Positions 26,038 through 34,802 of a DNA stretch of 40,324 bases are shown here, piece by piece. The stretch is from assembly GCA_964563505.1 (NCBI GenBank), contig CAZLXW010000035.1, forward strand, positions 1 through 40,324, written 5' to 3'. The first letter of the stretch is position 1. Each line of letters begins with the position of its first letter. A program made the translations under genes and the position numbers. The DNA comes from UBA1351 sp964563505 (GTDB taxonomy: Bacteria > Bacillota > Clostridia > Lachnospirales > Vallitaleaceae). Under the pieces are notes generated by a model. That model saw only the letters and a list, made by a program, of their open reading frames with translations. It had not been told where the DNA came from and did no database searches.

Positions 26038-27658
26038 CCAACACTTCCTTCGTTAAATATTTTGAAAATCCTGCTTTTTCAATCAACTTTTTAGGTTGCT
26101 CATTCACACCTTCGATAAGCATTTTTATTTCCATTTGCTCACATAATCGAACCAATCGTTTTAGTGCATGAAGCCCTGTTGCATCCATAGCAGGTACATT
26201 GTACATTCTTATAATCAATACGTCTAAATCTGCATTTATGTGGCGAAGTGTATCCAAAAATTTATCAACGGCTCCAAAGAAAAACGGCCCGTTTATATCA
26301 TAGATTTGAACATGACCTATTTTTTGATCGGATTGTTCTAACACTCCATGTCCCATTTTATTATACTCTTCTTCATTTTCCTCAGAGGCATCTAATTGAT
26401 TAACAGAAACGTTTGTCACATCTGCCATTCGTTTCATAAATAAAAAGGCAGCTAGGACAATACCGATTTGAATAGCTAATACTAAATCAAAAACAACCGT
26501 TATTGCAAAGGTGATGATTAAGACGAGAATATCACTTTTGGGAGCTTTAAATAAACCAATAAAATCTCGCCACTCACTCATATTATACGCTACAACCATT
26601 AAAATTGCAGCAAGCGTTGATAAGGGAATCAATTTAGCTAATGGCATAAAAAGCAACATGATTAACAGCAATGTAATCGAATGTACCATACCTGCAATTG
26701 GTGTTCTTCCTCCATTTTTTATATTCGCAACCGTTCTCGCAATCGCTCCCGTTGCAGGAATACCACCAAATAAACCGGATCCTATATTGGCGATGCCTTG
26801 TGCTATTAACTCCATATTGGATCGATGCTTGCTACCAATCATGGCATCCGAGACAACTGCTGATAACAAGGATTCAATTGCTCCTAGTATGGAAATTGTA
26901 AATGCAGGTGCTATAAGCGCTCGCATAATCTCAAGTGAAAACCGAGGAACTTGGACAGTGGGCAACTTTCCTGAAATTTCACCAAATTTACTGCCAATCG
27001 TAGAAACATCTAAAGAAAACATCTGAACCAAAGTTGCTGTCACAACAATTGCAATGAGTGCACCCGGAATCTTTTTTGTCACTCTCGGCCAAAGAACAAT
27101 AATGAGGAGCGCTATGACACCAATCCCTAGTGTTATTCCGTCAATTCGATACATATTTTCAAAATAAATATGCCATTTTCCAAGAAACTCTACAGGTAAA
27201 GCTTCAACATTCAAACCTAAAAAGTCATTCACTTGGGAGGAAAAAATCGTCACTGCAATTCCTGCTGTAAATCCTGTGGTAATTGGATACGGTATAAACT
27301 TGATTATACTTCCTAGATTAACCAATCCAAAAATAATCAATATAATTCCGGCCATAATTGTTGCTATGATTAAGCCATCGACACCATGTTCTACGACGAT
27401 TCCATAGACAATCACCATGAAAGCCCCTGTAGGTCCTCCAATCTGCACACGACTTCCTCCAAAAAAAGAAATGAGAAATCCTGCGATAATAGCAGTAATT
27501 AATCCTTTTTCAGGGGTCACTCCAGAAGCAATTCCTAAAGCAATTGATAATGGCAAGGCAATAATTGCAACAATAATCCCTGCTGTCACGTCATCAATAA
27601 AATTTTGTTTCGTATATCCTTTGATGACTGAAAATAATTTTGGTTTTAATTTTGACAT
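26027..27658 (-). CDS. SulP-family anion transporter with STAS domain
   Basis: A 543-residue transporter. About 14 helices span roughly 15-400, with the SulP blocks DDVTAGIIVAIIALPLSIALGIASG, FGGSRVQIGGPTGAF, ITTGFTAGIAVTIF and GGIPATGAIARTVANI. The C-terminal STAS domain (about 435-540) has the nucleotide-contact loop MDATGLHALKRLV. SulP proteins carry sulfate, bicarbonate or dicarboxylates; the sequence does not settle which. The gene starts an operon with the DUF1576 gene and the small acidic protein. Its promoter is divergent from that of the threonine aldolase gene, and the two share an inverted repeat. Confidence 0.92.
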   Translation of the reverse strand: MSKLKPKLFSVIKGYTKQNFIDDVTAGIIVAIIALPLSIALGIASGVTPEKGLITAIIAGFLISFFGGSRVQIGGPTGAFMVIVYGIVVEHGVDGLIIATIMAGIILIIFGLVNLGSIIKFIPYPITTGFTAGIAVTIFSSQVNDFLGLNVEALPVEFLGKWHIYFENMYRIDGITLGIGVIALLIIVLWPRVTKKIPGALIAIVVTATLVQMFSLDVSTIGSKFGEISGKLPTVQVPRFSLEIMRALIAPAFTISILGAIESLLSAVVSDAMIGSKHRSNMELIAQGIANIGSGLFGGIPATGAIARTVANIKNGGRTPIAGMVHSITLLLIMLLFMPLAKLIPLSTLAAILMVVAYNMSEWRDFIGLFKAPKSDILVLIITFAITVVFDLVLAIQIGIVLAAFLFMKRMADVTNVSVNQLDASEENEEEYNKMGHGVLEQSDQKIGHVQIYDINGPFFFGAVDKFLDTLRHINADLDVLIIRMYNVPAMDATGLHALKRLVRLCEQMEIKMLIEGVNEQPKKLIEKAGFSKYLTKEVLDVH

Positions 27659-27705
27659 TTACCTATTCGCTTCTTTCTCTATAAATTTAATTTTCAACCG
27701 AAATA

Positions 27706-27734
27706 AGTATACGCTTAAATAATCGACAAATCAA
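27706..27734 (-). promoter_or_regulatory. Predicted promoter of the SulP operon
   Basis: Minus strand: TTGATT (27734-27729), 17 bases, TATACT (27711-27706). The spacer contains TGTCGAT, one arm of the inverted repeat shared with the divergent promoter. Confidence 0.65.
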
Positions 27735-27744
27735 TGTTTTTTTC

Positions 27745-27773
27745 TTGAATATTTATCTACTTGTCGATATACT
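27745..27773 (+). promoter_or_regulatory. Predicted promoter of the threonine aldolase gene
   Basis: TTGAAT (27745-27750), 17 bases, TATACT (27768-27773). TTGTCGAT (27761-27768) enters the -10 box. The start codon lies about 54 bases downstream behind AGGGAGG. Confidence 0.65.
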
Positions 27774-27826
27774 ATTGTTTAAGTGTCAAAATATACAGTA
27801 CAAATAAATGAACAAGGGAGGTTTTT

Positions 27827-28858
27827 ATGTATAGTTTTAAAAATGACTATAGCGAAGGTGCACATCAAAAAATTCTACAAGCACTCCTCGATACAAATAC
27901 AGAACAAATGGATGGTTATGGCCAAGATCGACTTTGTATTCAGGCCACTAAATGTATAAAAGATCTTTTTATCAACACGTCCATTGATATTCATTATTTT
28001 TCAGGAGGAACCCAAACAAATCTTACTGCAATCTCGGCCTTTCTTCGACCACACGAAGCCGTTATCGCGGCAGAAAGCGGTCATATTCTCGTCCATGAAA
28101 CCGGTGCAATCGAAGCAACCGGTCATAAAGTTATTGCTATTCCTACAACAAATGGAAAAATTACCGGACAAGAGATTGAAACGGTTATGATTGCACACGA
28201 AGATGAACACATGGTCTTACCAAAGCTTGTTTATATTTCAAACTCAACTGAGACCGGAACGATTTATTCACGCCAAGAACTTGACACCATAAAATCCATG
28301 TGTACAAAATATAATCTATATCTTTACATGGACGGTGCCCGTTTAGGTTCTGCCATGACGGCTGCTGATAATGATGTGAATTTTGAAGATTTAACCACAC
28401 TATTTGATGCCTTTTATATTGGAGGGACTAAAAATGGTGCCTTGCTAGGTGAAGCTCTTGTCATTTGTCGGGATGAACTTAAAGCTTATTTCCGTTATCA
28501 TATCAAACAAAAAGGCGCCCTCTTAGCAAAAGGTCGCCTACTTGGAATTCAATTTTTAACCTTGTTCAAAGATGACCTCTACTTTGATCTTGCAAAATAT
28601 GCCAATACAAGGGCAAGCGAACTAAGGACAGGTATCAAAGCGAATGGTTATGATTTTTTAATTCATTCTACGACCAACCAAGTCTTCCCGATTCTTCCCA
28701 ACCATATTATCGATGCTCTCACTGAGGATTTTGACTTTTATGTCTGGTCCGCTATCGATGAGAAAAGTTCTGCGATACGACTTGTTACTTCTTGGGCCAC
28801 TCCAAAGCGTTCGGTGGATGACTTTATTCATCGTCTTAGTCACTTGTCCCAAAAGTAA
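27827..28858 (+). CDS. ltaE: Low-specificity L-threonine aldolase
   Basis: A 343-residue PLP enzyme of fold type I that splits L-threonine (and allo-threonine) into glycine and acetaldehyde. The sequence shows FSGGTQTNLTA (about 58-68), HETGAIEATGHKV, YISNSTETGTIY, the PLP aspartate in LYMDGARLGSA, and YIGGTKNG with the Schiff-base Lys202. Length is normal. AGGGAGG lies seven bases before the ATG. It is a single gene with its own promoter, divergent from SulP. Its last 23 bases overlap, tail to tail, the diguanylate cyclase gene. Confidence 0.93.
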   Translation: MYSFKNDYSEGAHQKILQALLDTNTEQMDGYGQDRLCIQATKCIKDLFINTSIDIHYFSGGTQTNLTAISAFLRPHEAVIAAESGHILVHETGAIEATGHKVIAIPTTNGKITGQEIETVMIAHEDEHMVLPKLVYISNSTETGTIYSRQELDTIKSMCTKYNLYLYMDGARLGSAMTAADNDVNFEDLTTLFDAFYIGGTKNGALLGEALVICRDELKAYFRYHIKQKGALLAKGRLLGIQFLTLFKDDLYFDLAKYANTRASELRTGIKANGYDFLIHSTTNQVFPILPNHIIDALTEDFDFYVWSAIDEKSSAIRLVTSWATPKRSVDDFIHRLSHLSQK

Positions 28859-29912
28859 TCTGATTCTTACCATTTCTTTTCGATTGATATAGATATTTAT
28901 CTGCTTTATTAAACAATACGTCTTTGCACATGGTTCCAACTTCTGTAGCAAGACCAATACTTAATGTGATTGATGCATCCGACATCTCACTAAAATGATG
29001 AGCTTCTAATGAGGCTCTTATTTTTTCTAGTATTTCCAAACATTCCTCTTGTGTCTTTTCAATAAAAATAATTCCAAATTCCTCGCCACCATATCGCGAT
29101 GCAAAATCGTGATCGCTAATATTTTCAAGGATTATCTGTGCCGTCTTTTCAATAACAAGATCTCCATTGGAATGACCATATGAATCGTTAATCTTTTTAA
29201 AACTATCTAAATCTAAGAGCGCAACATGTAATGGAAATGGGCGTTTAATAAATTGTTCCATTACTTTTTCCAAATACTCATGAAATGTTTTATGATTATA
29301 CAGATTTGTCGGTAAGTCAACTTTTGCTAATCTTTCCATAAAAATCTTTTTATATAATAATTCTTTCTCATTTTTTACTGATTTGATGAGTTCATTATTT
29401 AAATCTCGATAATGATTCGTTAAGGCTATACCCAATAGATAGGCAACAATTAGTACAAAGGTAAAGGTGATATGCTCTGATATCGAAAAATAATAATAGG
29501 GGCAAAATAAAATCAACCCCCAATATATTATTGTGGCCATTATATATGCAAACGTAATAATCCGTTTTTTTGTTGTAAATACTGCAAAGAAGATAGGAAA
29601 CACAAAAAGTATGATTAGTATCGAAATTAATGATTCATATGCCAACATAAAAGTTAATAAAATAACATTCGAACCAATAATCATACCATAATCGTTGATT
29701 TCATGATTCCATCGAAAACTCCCTTCAAAGTAAAGAATAACGGCTAAAAACAAAGATGTTGGAATCAAAATATTCTCTACTAAATAGTTTATCTTGCTCA
29801 TATCCGTATATTGTATGTTAAACGTAGTAACAATAATATTAAATAACAGGCCTAACCAAAAAAAGTGAATCAATCGTTTGTCCCATTTTCGATTTCTCTC
29901 ATGATCTTCCAT
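28836..29912 (-). CDS. Membrane-bound diguanylate cyclase (GGDEF)
   Basis: A 358-residue protein. Residues 1-175 contain about six hydrophobic helices, probably a sensor or anchoring domain. A short charged linker (about 177-200) leads to a GGDEF domain with DLPTNLYNHKTFHEYL, the metal/substrate block ALLDLDSFKKINDSYGHSNGD, and the active-site motif RYGGEEF. A GGEEF active site is normally competent for c-di-GMP synthesis. The start ATG 29912 follows AAGGGGTG. It is a single gene ending inside the threonine aldolase gene, with no terminator seen between them. Confidence 0.92.
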   Translation of the reverse strand: MEDHERNRKWDKRLIHFFWLGLLFNIIVTTFNIQYTDMSKINYLVENILIPTSLFLAVILYFEGSFRWNHEINDYGMIIGSNVILLTFMLAYESLISILIILFVFPIFFAVFTTKKRIITFAYIMATIIYWGLILFCPYYYFSISEHITFTFVLIVAYLLGIALTNHYRDLNNELIKSVKNEKELLYKKIFMERLAKVDLPTNLYNHKTFHEYLEKVMEQFIKRPFPLHVALLDLDSFKKINDSYGHSNGDLVIEKTAQIILENISDHDFASRYGGEEFGIIFIEKTQEECLEILEKIRASLEAHHFSEMSDASITLSIGLATEVGTMCKDVLFNKADKYLYQSKRNGKNQITFGTSD

Positions 29913-29924
29913 AATTCACCCCTT

Positions 29925-29963
29925 ATTAATGGCATGTGTTAGTATTTTAATTATACCATTAAT
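29925..29963 (-). promoter_or_regulatory. Inverted repeat flanking a -10 box of the GGDEF gene
   Basis: ATTAATGG (29925-29932) and CCATTAAT (29956-29963) are perfect eight-bp arms. On the minus strand TATAAT sits just inside one arm (29955-29950). The -35 region is weak, so the site could bind an activator or a repressor. Confidence 0.5.
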
Positions 29964-29975
29964 AGGACTATGTTC

Positions 29976-31598
29976 CTAGTTTTTTCTTTCAACTTGGGCT
30001 TTAAATTCTGTGGGTGTAAGTGCTGTATATTTTTTGAAAAGTTTCGAAAAATAATGGGCATCGGAAATACCTACGCGTTCAGCTACCTCATATGCTTTAA
30101 AACCATTATCCTGTAATAAATCCTTGGCTTCTTCGATGCGAACCTCATTTAAATAATCAACAAAGGTTTTTCCGAGTTCCTTGGAAAACATGCGGCTTAA
30201 GTAATAGCTACTTACATAGGTGTGCTCTGCAAGCTCGTTGAGGGTAATTGGTAGGTTATAATGTTCATGAATATAGGCTATAGCATTTTGGAGGACCACA
30301 TTGATATTATTCTTGTTATATTGATTAATCCGTCCGACAATAGTTTTAGAAACTTCTTCAAGTAATTCTTGGAGTTCATCAATATTGGTGCTTTTCTCGA
30401 TGAGTTGGTAGAGGGAGGTTAAATTATCGGCTTGTTTCTTCTGATCATTTTCTAAAATCTTGATAGACATCCGCATATGATTAATGCTATAAATGAGATT
30501 CCAGTAAAAATTTTTCACTTGCTCCGGCTCACCACGCTTTTCTTCGATATCATGGCGAATGGTATCTAGAATGCGTCGAACATTTTCTTCATTACCGGTA
30601 CGTATTGCATGAATGAGTTTTTTTTCGTGACGTTCAAATTCTGAAGGGTCTTCACTTTTATAAAATGTATCTAAATCTTTGTATAAAATAATGGACGATT
30701 TTCCGAGATAAAAGGTATATGAAAGACCATCATAGCATTCTTTTGCTTTTTCATTTAGCTCATGAACATCTTCCCCAACGGTACTAATTGCAACGGTTAC
30801 CGAAAAGTCAAAACAACTTTGAATCAACTTCTGCATATCTTCAACATAGGTATCCACTTTATGAATTGTGTCCCGTTCTTCCCCTAATGGTTGAACCACA
30901 AAGGCAACTTCTTTGGTGTTTAGCACTATTTTTTCCACCTGGTATACATCAGAAAAAATATCTTTTACCGTATTAATGATTCCAAATTGATAGAGCTGGC
31001 GTTGATAAGCCTCTTCCTGGTTTGTTGGGTCTTCATCCATCTGTACAATCATCACAACATAATCAGAAAAATCTATTCCATAAAGTGCCAGTTGGGTATC
31101 CATTTCTTCCGGCCCTAACTGTGTTCCATTAATAATATCAAATAAAAGCTTTTCCTTCAAAATCGGTATGCTTTCTTCAAAATTTTTCTGTAATTTTAAT
31201 CGTTCATTCTCAATTTCTCGTACATACTTCAGCTCCATAACCGCTTTTTTTAATACATCGCTAATCTCTTCGATTTTTGATGGTTTCAAAATATAATCAA
31301 AAGCACCTAATTTTATAGCCTCTTGAAGATAGGAAAATTCTCGATACCCAGTCAAAATAATAAACTTACTCTCCGGAAGCAAGCCCTTTGCTCTTCGAAT
31401 CATGGTTAAACCATTAATCTCGGGCATGTTGATATCAACAAAGATAATATCCGGTTGGAAACTTTCCATCTTTTCCAACCCTTCCACGCCATCTCCGGCT
31501 TCGCCACATACCTCACAGTCATATTGTTTCCAATTGATGATATTTACAAGGCCTTTTCTTATATAAGGCTCATCGTCAACAATAAGTACTTTAAACAT
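29976..31598 (-). CDS. YesN-type response regulator (REC + AraC-type DNA-binding)
   Basis: 540 residues from ATG 31598, nine bases after AAGGAG. The frame could start at TTG 31607, but that lies just after the site and is rejected. The receiver domain (1-120) has DDE at 8-10, the phospho-acceptor Asp55 in FVDINMP, and the Lys of YILKPSK. A long middle region (about 120-430) is typical of YesN proteins. The C-terminal AraC-type pair of helix-turn-helices (about 440-538) shows LPITLNELAEHTYVSSYYLSRMF and GFKAYEVAERVGISDAHYFSKLFKKYTALTP. The start overlaps the kinase stop by eight bases. Its likely targets are the sugar transporter genes upstream. Confidence 0.95.
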   Translation of the reverse strand: MFKVLIVDDEPYIRKGLVNIINWKQYDCEVCGEAGDGVEGLEKMESFQPDIIFVDINMPEINGLTMIRRAKGLLPESKFIILTGYREFSYLQEAIKLGAFDYILKPSKIEEISDVLKKAVMELKYVREIENERLKLQKNFEESIPILKEKLLFDIINGTQLGPEEMDTQLALYGIDFSDYVVMIVQMDEDPTNQEEAYQRQLYQFGIINTVKDIFSDVYQVEKIVLNTKEVAFVVQPLGEERDTIHKVDTYVEDMQKLIQSCFDFSVTVAISTVGEDVHELNEKAKECYDGLSYTFYLGKSSIILYKDLDTFYKSEDPSEFERHEKKLIHAIRTGNEENVRRILDTIRHDIEEKRGEPEQVKNFYWNLIYSINHMRMSIKILENDQKKQADNLTSLYQLIEKSTNIDELQELLEEVSKTIVGRINQYNKNNINVVLQNAIAYIHEHYNLPITLNELAEHTYVSSYYLSRMFSKELGKTFVDYLNEVRIEEAKDLLQDNGFKAYEVAERVGISDAHYFSKLFKKYTALTPTEFKAQVERKN

Positions 31599-33408
31599 AA
31601 TCTTCAACTCCTTTTTGGATACCCACCACCGGAATGGTAACCACCACTTTCATATATTCTTCATATATGCTTTCAACTCGAACGCCATATTCAACTCCAT
31701 AAAATAGTTTGATTCGTCGATTGACATTTTTCAAACCAATTCCCATTCCTGAATTTTCAGAAAACAGATAGGCATCATTCCCTTCGTTAAGATTTTTATT
31801 GAGTTCACGAATATCTTCTTCTGTCATTCCTTGTCCGTTATCTAAAACTTCAATCTCAACACGTTGATCGATTTTTCGAATAATTAAATAGATTTTCCCT
31901 TGTTTACGAAATTTATCAACACCATGGTAAATTGCATTCTCCACAAGAGGCTGTAGCAAGAGCTTGGGCACCTTAATTCCAAGCAAACTCGAATCAATGG
32001 ATTTATTAAAATCTAGGCGCTCGCCATAGCGATTCTTCATTATTAAAATATAACTATCTACAAAATCAATTTCTTCTTTAATGGTTACTAATGGGCCACC
32101 TTTACCGATGCCCGCTTCCATCAATGCAGATAATGCAGTGACCATTTCACTGATTTCATCTACATTATTTAAGCGCGCCATCCAATTAATCGATTCAAGT
32201 GTATTAAAAAGAAAATGTGGGTTAATCTGTGCTTGCAAAGTTTTTATTTCCGCTTCTTTTCGCGTCAATTGTTCTTTATATACACGATTTACCAAAATAT
32301 CGATTTCACGGCTCATATCATTAAAACACTGACTGAGATAGCCCAATTCGTCTTGCCGGTCAATGATAATCTCATCATGGGTTTTACTTTCTTGCATGGT
32401 CTTCATCCCTTGGACTAATCGTTTGATTGGTGTAAGGATATCCATGGCAAAAAAGATACTTAAAACCGATAAAATCAACAGAGTTGCTGCAATAATAATC
32501 ATAAAATACGTTCGAAAGGCATATAAATCTTCATTTAACTTATCAACTGAAATTTCTGCTAAAATCCGCCAATTTGGGCTCTTAAGCTCTGTGAAGGATA
32601 ACAAAATCCGCCGTTCTTCATCGACACTATGATTTTCACCTTTAAAATCTAATTCTTCATAAGTATCTTGTAAGCGATGTGTTCCTTCACCAGAACCAAT
32701 AATCCATTCTCCTGTATCGGAAACGATGGCGATACTTTGCATGAATTCAGTTGACAAATCTCCATAGACACCTTCTAGGGCTTCTTTACGAATCAGAATT
32801 GCCATTAATCCAATCTCTTCATAATTTGATATATCATATATGCTTCGCGTAATATACAAATTTTTCACTTCGCCCTGTTCATCCCTATCTAGAAACCAGA
32901 CCGCTTCTCCACTTGCTTCTAAAGCAACCGCTTTCATCTTTTCATAGGGAACGAGCTGTTCAATACTTGCACGTCCGATATTTGAATCATAGGTATAATA
33001 ATTTTGATAATTTGAAATCAATGCAATGGACTGTATTTCTTCTCTCGAAAGACAGGCTTTTCGTAAAATATTATTCACCGCATAAACTTCTTCATAGCTA
33101 GATAAGTTCGAAAGTTTATTACGACTATCTTCTGCTAATATGTCATAAATCACTCGGTCGTATAACATATCTTGGGACGCTACTTTAACGTTATCGGAAA
33201 AATCTTCAATACGAAGTTCCACCATTTTCAAAATATCACCGGTGTAATCAATGGATTTACTCTGAATAATATCCCGACTCGTTCGATAAAGCATGGTACC
33301 CATAAAGAGTAAGGGAATAAGTATTTGAATAGAGAAAAGCAACAACAATCTTTTCCGAATTGAAATACGTTTTAATAATTTCATGCATTTTGAAATAATC
33401 CTTAGCAT
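31591..33408 (-). CDS. YesM-type sensor histidine kinase
   Basis: A 605-residue membrane kinase. A first helix at about 20-40, an extracellular sensing domain (about 42-298, Cache-like in layout) and a second helix (about 300-322) are followed by HAMP (about 323-376). The His_kinase domain has the phospho-acceptor His398 in QAQINPHFLFNTLESINWM. The ATP-binding domain shows LLLQPLVENAIYHGVDKF, the G1 motif VLDNGQGM and GMGIGLKNVNRRIKLFYG. It starts with a one-base overlap (TAATG) on the binding-protein gene and is followed with an eight-base overlap by its response regulator. The anchored binding protein probably feeds it ligand information. Confidence 0.95.
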   Translation of the reverse strand: MLRIISKCMKLLKRISIRKRLLLLFSIQILIPLLFMGTMLYRTSRDIIQSKSIDYTGDILKMVELRIEDFSDNVKVASQDMLYDRVIYDILAEDSRNKLSNLSSYEEVYAVNNILRKACLSREEIQSIALISNYQNYYTYDSNIGRASIEQLVPYEKMKAVALEASGEAVWFLDRDEQGEVKNLYITRSIYDISNYEEIGLMAILIRKEALEGVYGDLSTEFMQSIAIVSDTGEWIIGSGEGTHRLQDTYEELDFKGENHSVDEERRILLSFTELKSPNWRILAEISVDKLNEDLYAFRTYFMIIIAATLLILSVLSIFFAMDILTPIKRLVQGMKTMQESKTHDEIIIDRQDELGYLSQCFNDMSREIDILVNRVYKEQLTRKEAEIKTLQAQINPHFLFNTLESINWMARLNNVDEISEMVTALSALMEAGIGKGGPLVTIKEEIDFVDSYILIMKNRYGERLDFNKSIDSSLLGIKVPKLLLQPLVENAIYHGVDKFRKQGKIYLIIRKIDQRVEIEVLDNGQGMTEEDIRELNKNLNEGNDAYLFSENSGMGIGLKNVNRRIKLFYGVEYGVRVESIYEEYMKVVVTIPVVGIQKGVEDYV

Positions 33409-34730
33409 TATTGCGTTCCTTTCACTTTTTCTTCAATACGTTTTAGAACAAATTCCGGTGTAATGTTTCCTTCTAAGATGTCCGGAAACTGTTCGATTAA
33501 AATGTCTTCCCAAAGATTACGATCAATAAAGCTATCCGTCGGTCCGACAAGCTCTTTTGCATTATGAATCAGCTCTTCTCCTTTAACATAAATCGTTGAT
33601 GGATTCATCTGCTCTTGAGGAATTTCAACATTACTAATAAAGCCTCCTGATTTACTAAAGGTTAGTGCCGATTCAACGGATGTTAATTCATCCAATAATG
33701 TAATCGCATGGGCACGTAGTTTATCATCTTCCCATGCTTTTTGGCTGATATGAAAAATACCATTACCACATCCGTAGATAATGGCACTGTCATGGGCTTT
33801 TCCATTGTCAAAGGATGGAAAAGGTACAATTTCAATGGATGTATCATTAGCATCAATGCCTTCTTCGCCAATAAGCCATGACCCTTGTACAATCATAGCC
33901 GCCTCTTTTTGTATAAACAAATCATTTCGTGTTTTATCATCAATTAAAAATGCCTGCTCCGGAAATGCACCTGCATCATACAATTCTTTCATGACATATA
34001 AACCTTCTAAAAAGCTCGGTTTTAAGTTACCCAATGTATTAAAAGGTTCCTCCACTTCACTTTTCCCCCCCAGCTTCATGACAATATTTTGATATATATA
34101 GCTTCCCTCCGGCGTTGCATTATAGGCAATAGGTATAACATTATTGGCATTAAAAATTTCTACAGCAGCCAATAATTCTTCATAAGTCTTTGGAATCATA
34201 ACATTATATTTTTCAAACATGTCTTTATTAACAAATAACCCTTCATAAATGATTTCAAAGGGCAGTCCATAGATTCGATCATTTACAGTAACGTACTTCC
34301 ATGTATCTTCTCGAAATCGATCATACCATTCCGGATGCTCATTCATTAACTCCGTTAAATCAGCAACTTTTCCTTGTTCAACAAGAATATCGAAATCCGA
34401 GCCTGGCCATAAGCCAAAAACATCGGGCTCATTTCCTGACGCAAAATCTGTTTTTAGTGTAAACAAAAAATCTTCGCCAACCATCGATTCATTGACGATT
34501 TCTACGGAATTATTCTTTTCTTCATATTTTTGCAAAACCGTTTGTAAGGGAATAGCATTAGCATCATATCCTGCCCAACTACTTGTGAAATGTAGAGTAA
34601 TTGTATCCGATGCTTCTCCTAGCGGATTTGAATTATCTTCTTGTTGATACTTTGATATAACAAGTAATAAGGAGACTGTTAATAAGACAAATATACTAAT
34701 GATGATGACCCAATATTTTTTATTCATCAT
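33408..34730 (-). CDS. Membrane-anchored solute-binding protein (family 1), sensor-associated
   Basis: A 440-residue protein of the extracellular sugar-binding family. Residues 5-25 are a hydrophobic helix (YWVIIISIFVLLTVSLLLVI) with no cysteine after it, so there is no lipobox. It is probably held by an uncleaved N-terminal helix or secreted. The mature part has family blocks DFASGNEPDVFGLWPGSDF, YGLPFEIIYEGLFVNKDMFEKY, PKTYEELLAAVEIF and MIVQGSWLIGEEG. It is the first gene of a binding protein-kinase-regulator operon and overlaps the kinase start by one base. That context suggests ligand sensing rather than transport. Confidence 0.9.
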   Translation of the reverse strand: MMNKKYWVIIISIFVLLTVSLLLVISKYQQEDNSNPLGEASDTITLHFTSSWAGYDANAIPLQTVLQKYEEKNNSVEIVNESMVGEDFLFTLKTDFASGNEPDVFGLWPGSDFDILVEQGKVADLTELMNEHPEWYDRFREDTWKYVTVNDRIYGLPFEIIYEGLFVNKDMFEKYNVMIPKTYEELLAAVEIFNANNVIPIAYNATPEGSYIYQNIVMKLGGKSEVEEPFNTLGNLKPSFLEGLYVMKELYDAGAFPEQAFLIDDKTRNDLFIQKEAAMIVQGSWLIGEEGIDANDTSIEIVPFPSFDNGKAHDSAIIYGCGNGIFHISQKAWEDDKLRAHAITLLDELTSVESALTFSKSGGFISNVEIPQEQMNPSTIYVKGEELIHNAKELVGPTDSFIDRNLWEDILIEQFPDILEGNITPEFVLKRIEEKVKGTQ

Positions 34731-34754
34731 GTCACCCTTTCTTCGAATTAAACA

Positions 34755-34796
34755 AATTAAGATGATTCGACTGTGCGAATCACCTTAATTATAGCA
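34755..34796 (-). promoter_or_regulatory. Extended -10 promoter with overlapping palindrome, sensor operon
   Basis: Minus strand: TGC-TATAAT (34796-34788), an extended -10. Immediately after it, and overlapping the expected start point, lies a 14-bp-arm hairpin with one internal mismatch, AATTAAG-a-TGATTCG (34755-34769) with CGAATCA-c-CTTAATT (34776-34790). It can act as an operator or as a weak terminator of the transporter genes; the T-run after it is poor. Confidence 0.5.
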
Positions 34797-34802
34797 TAAC
34801 TA

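Noticed and set aside
26511..27026. 171-codon open frame on the plus strand
   Set aside because: It lies wholly antisense to the well-supported SulP gene and has no ribosome site or recognisable protein features.
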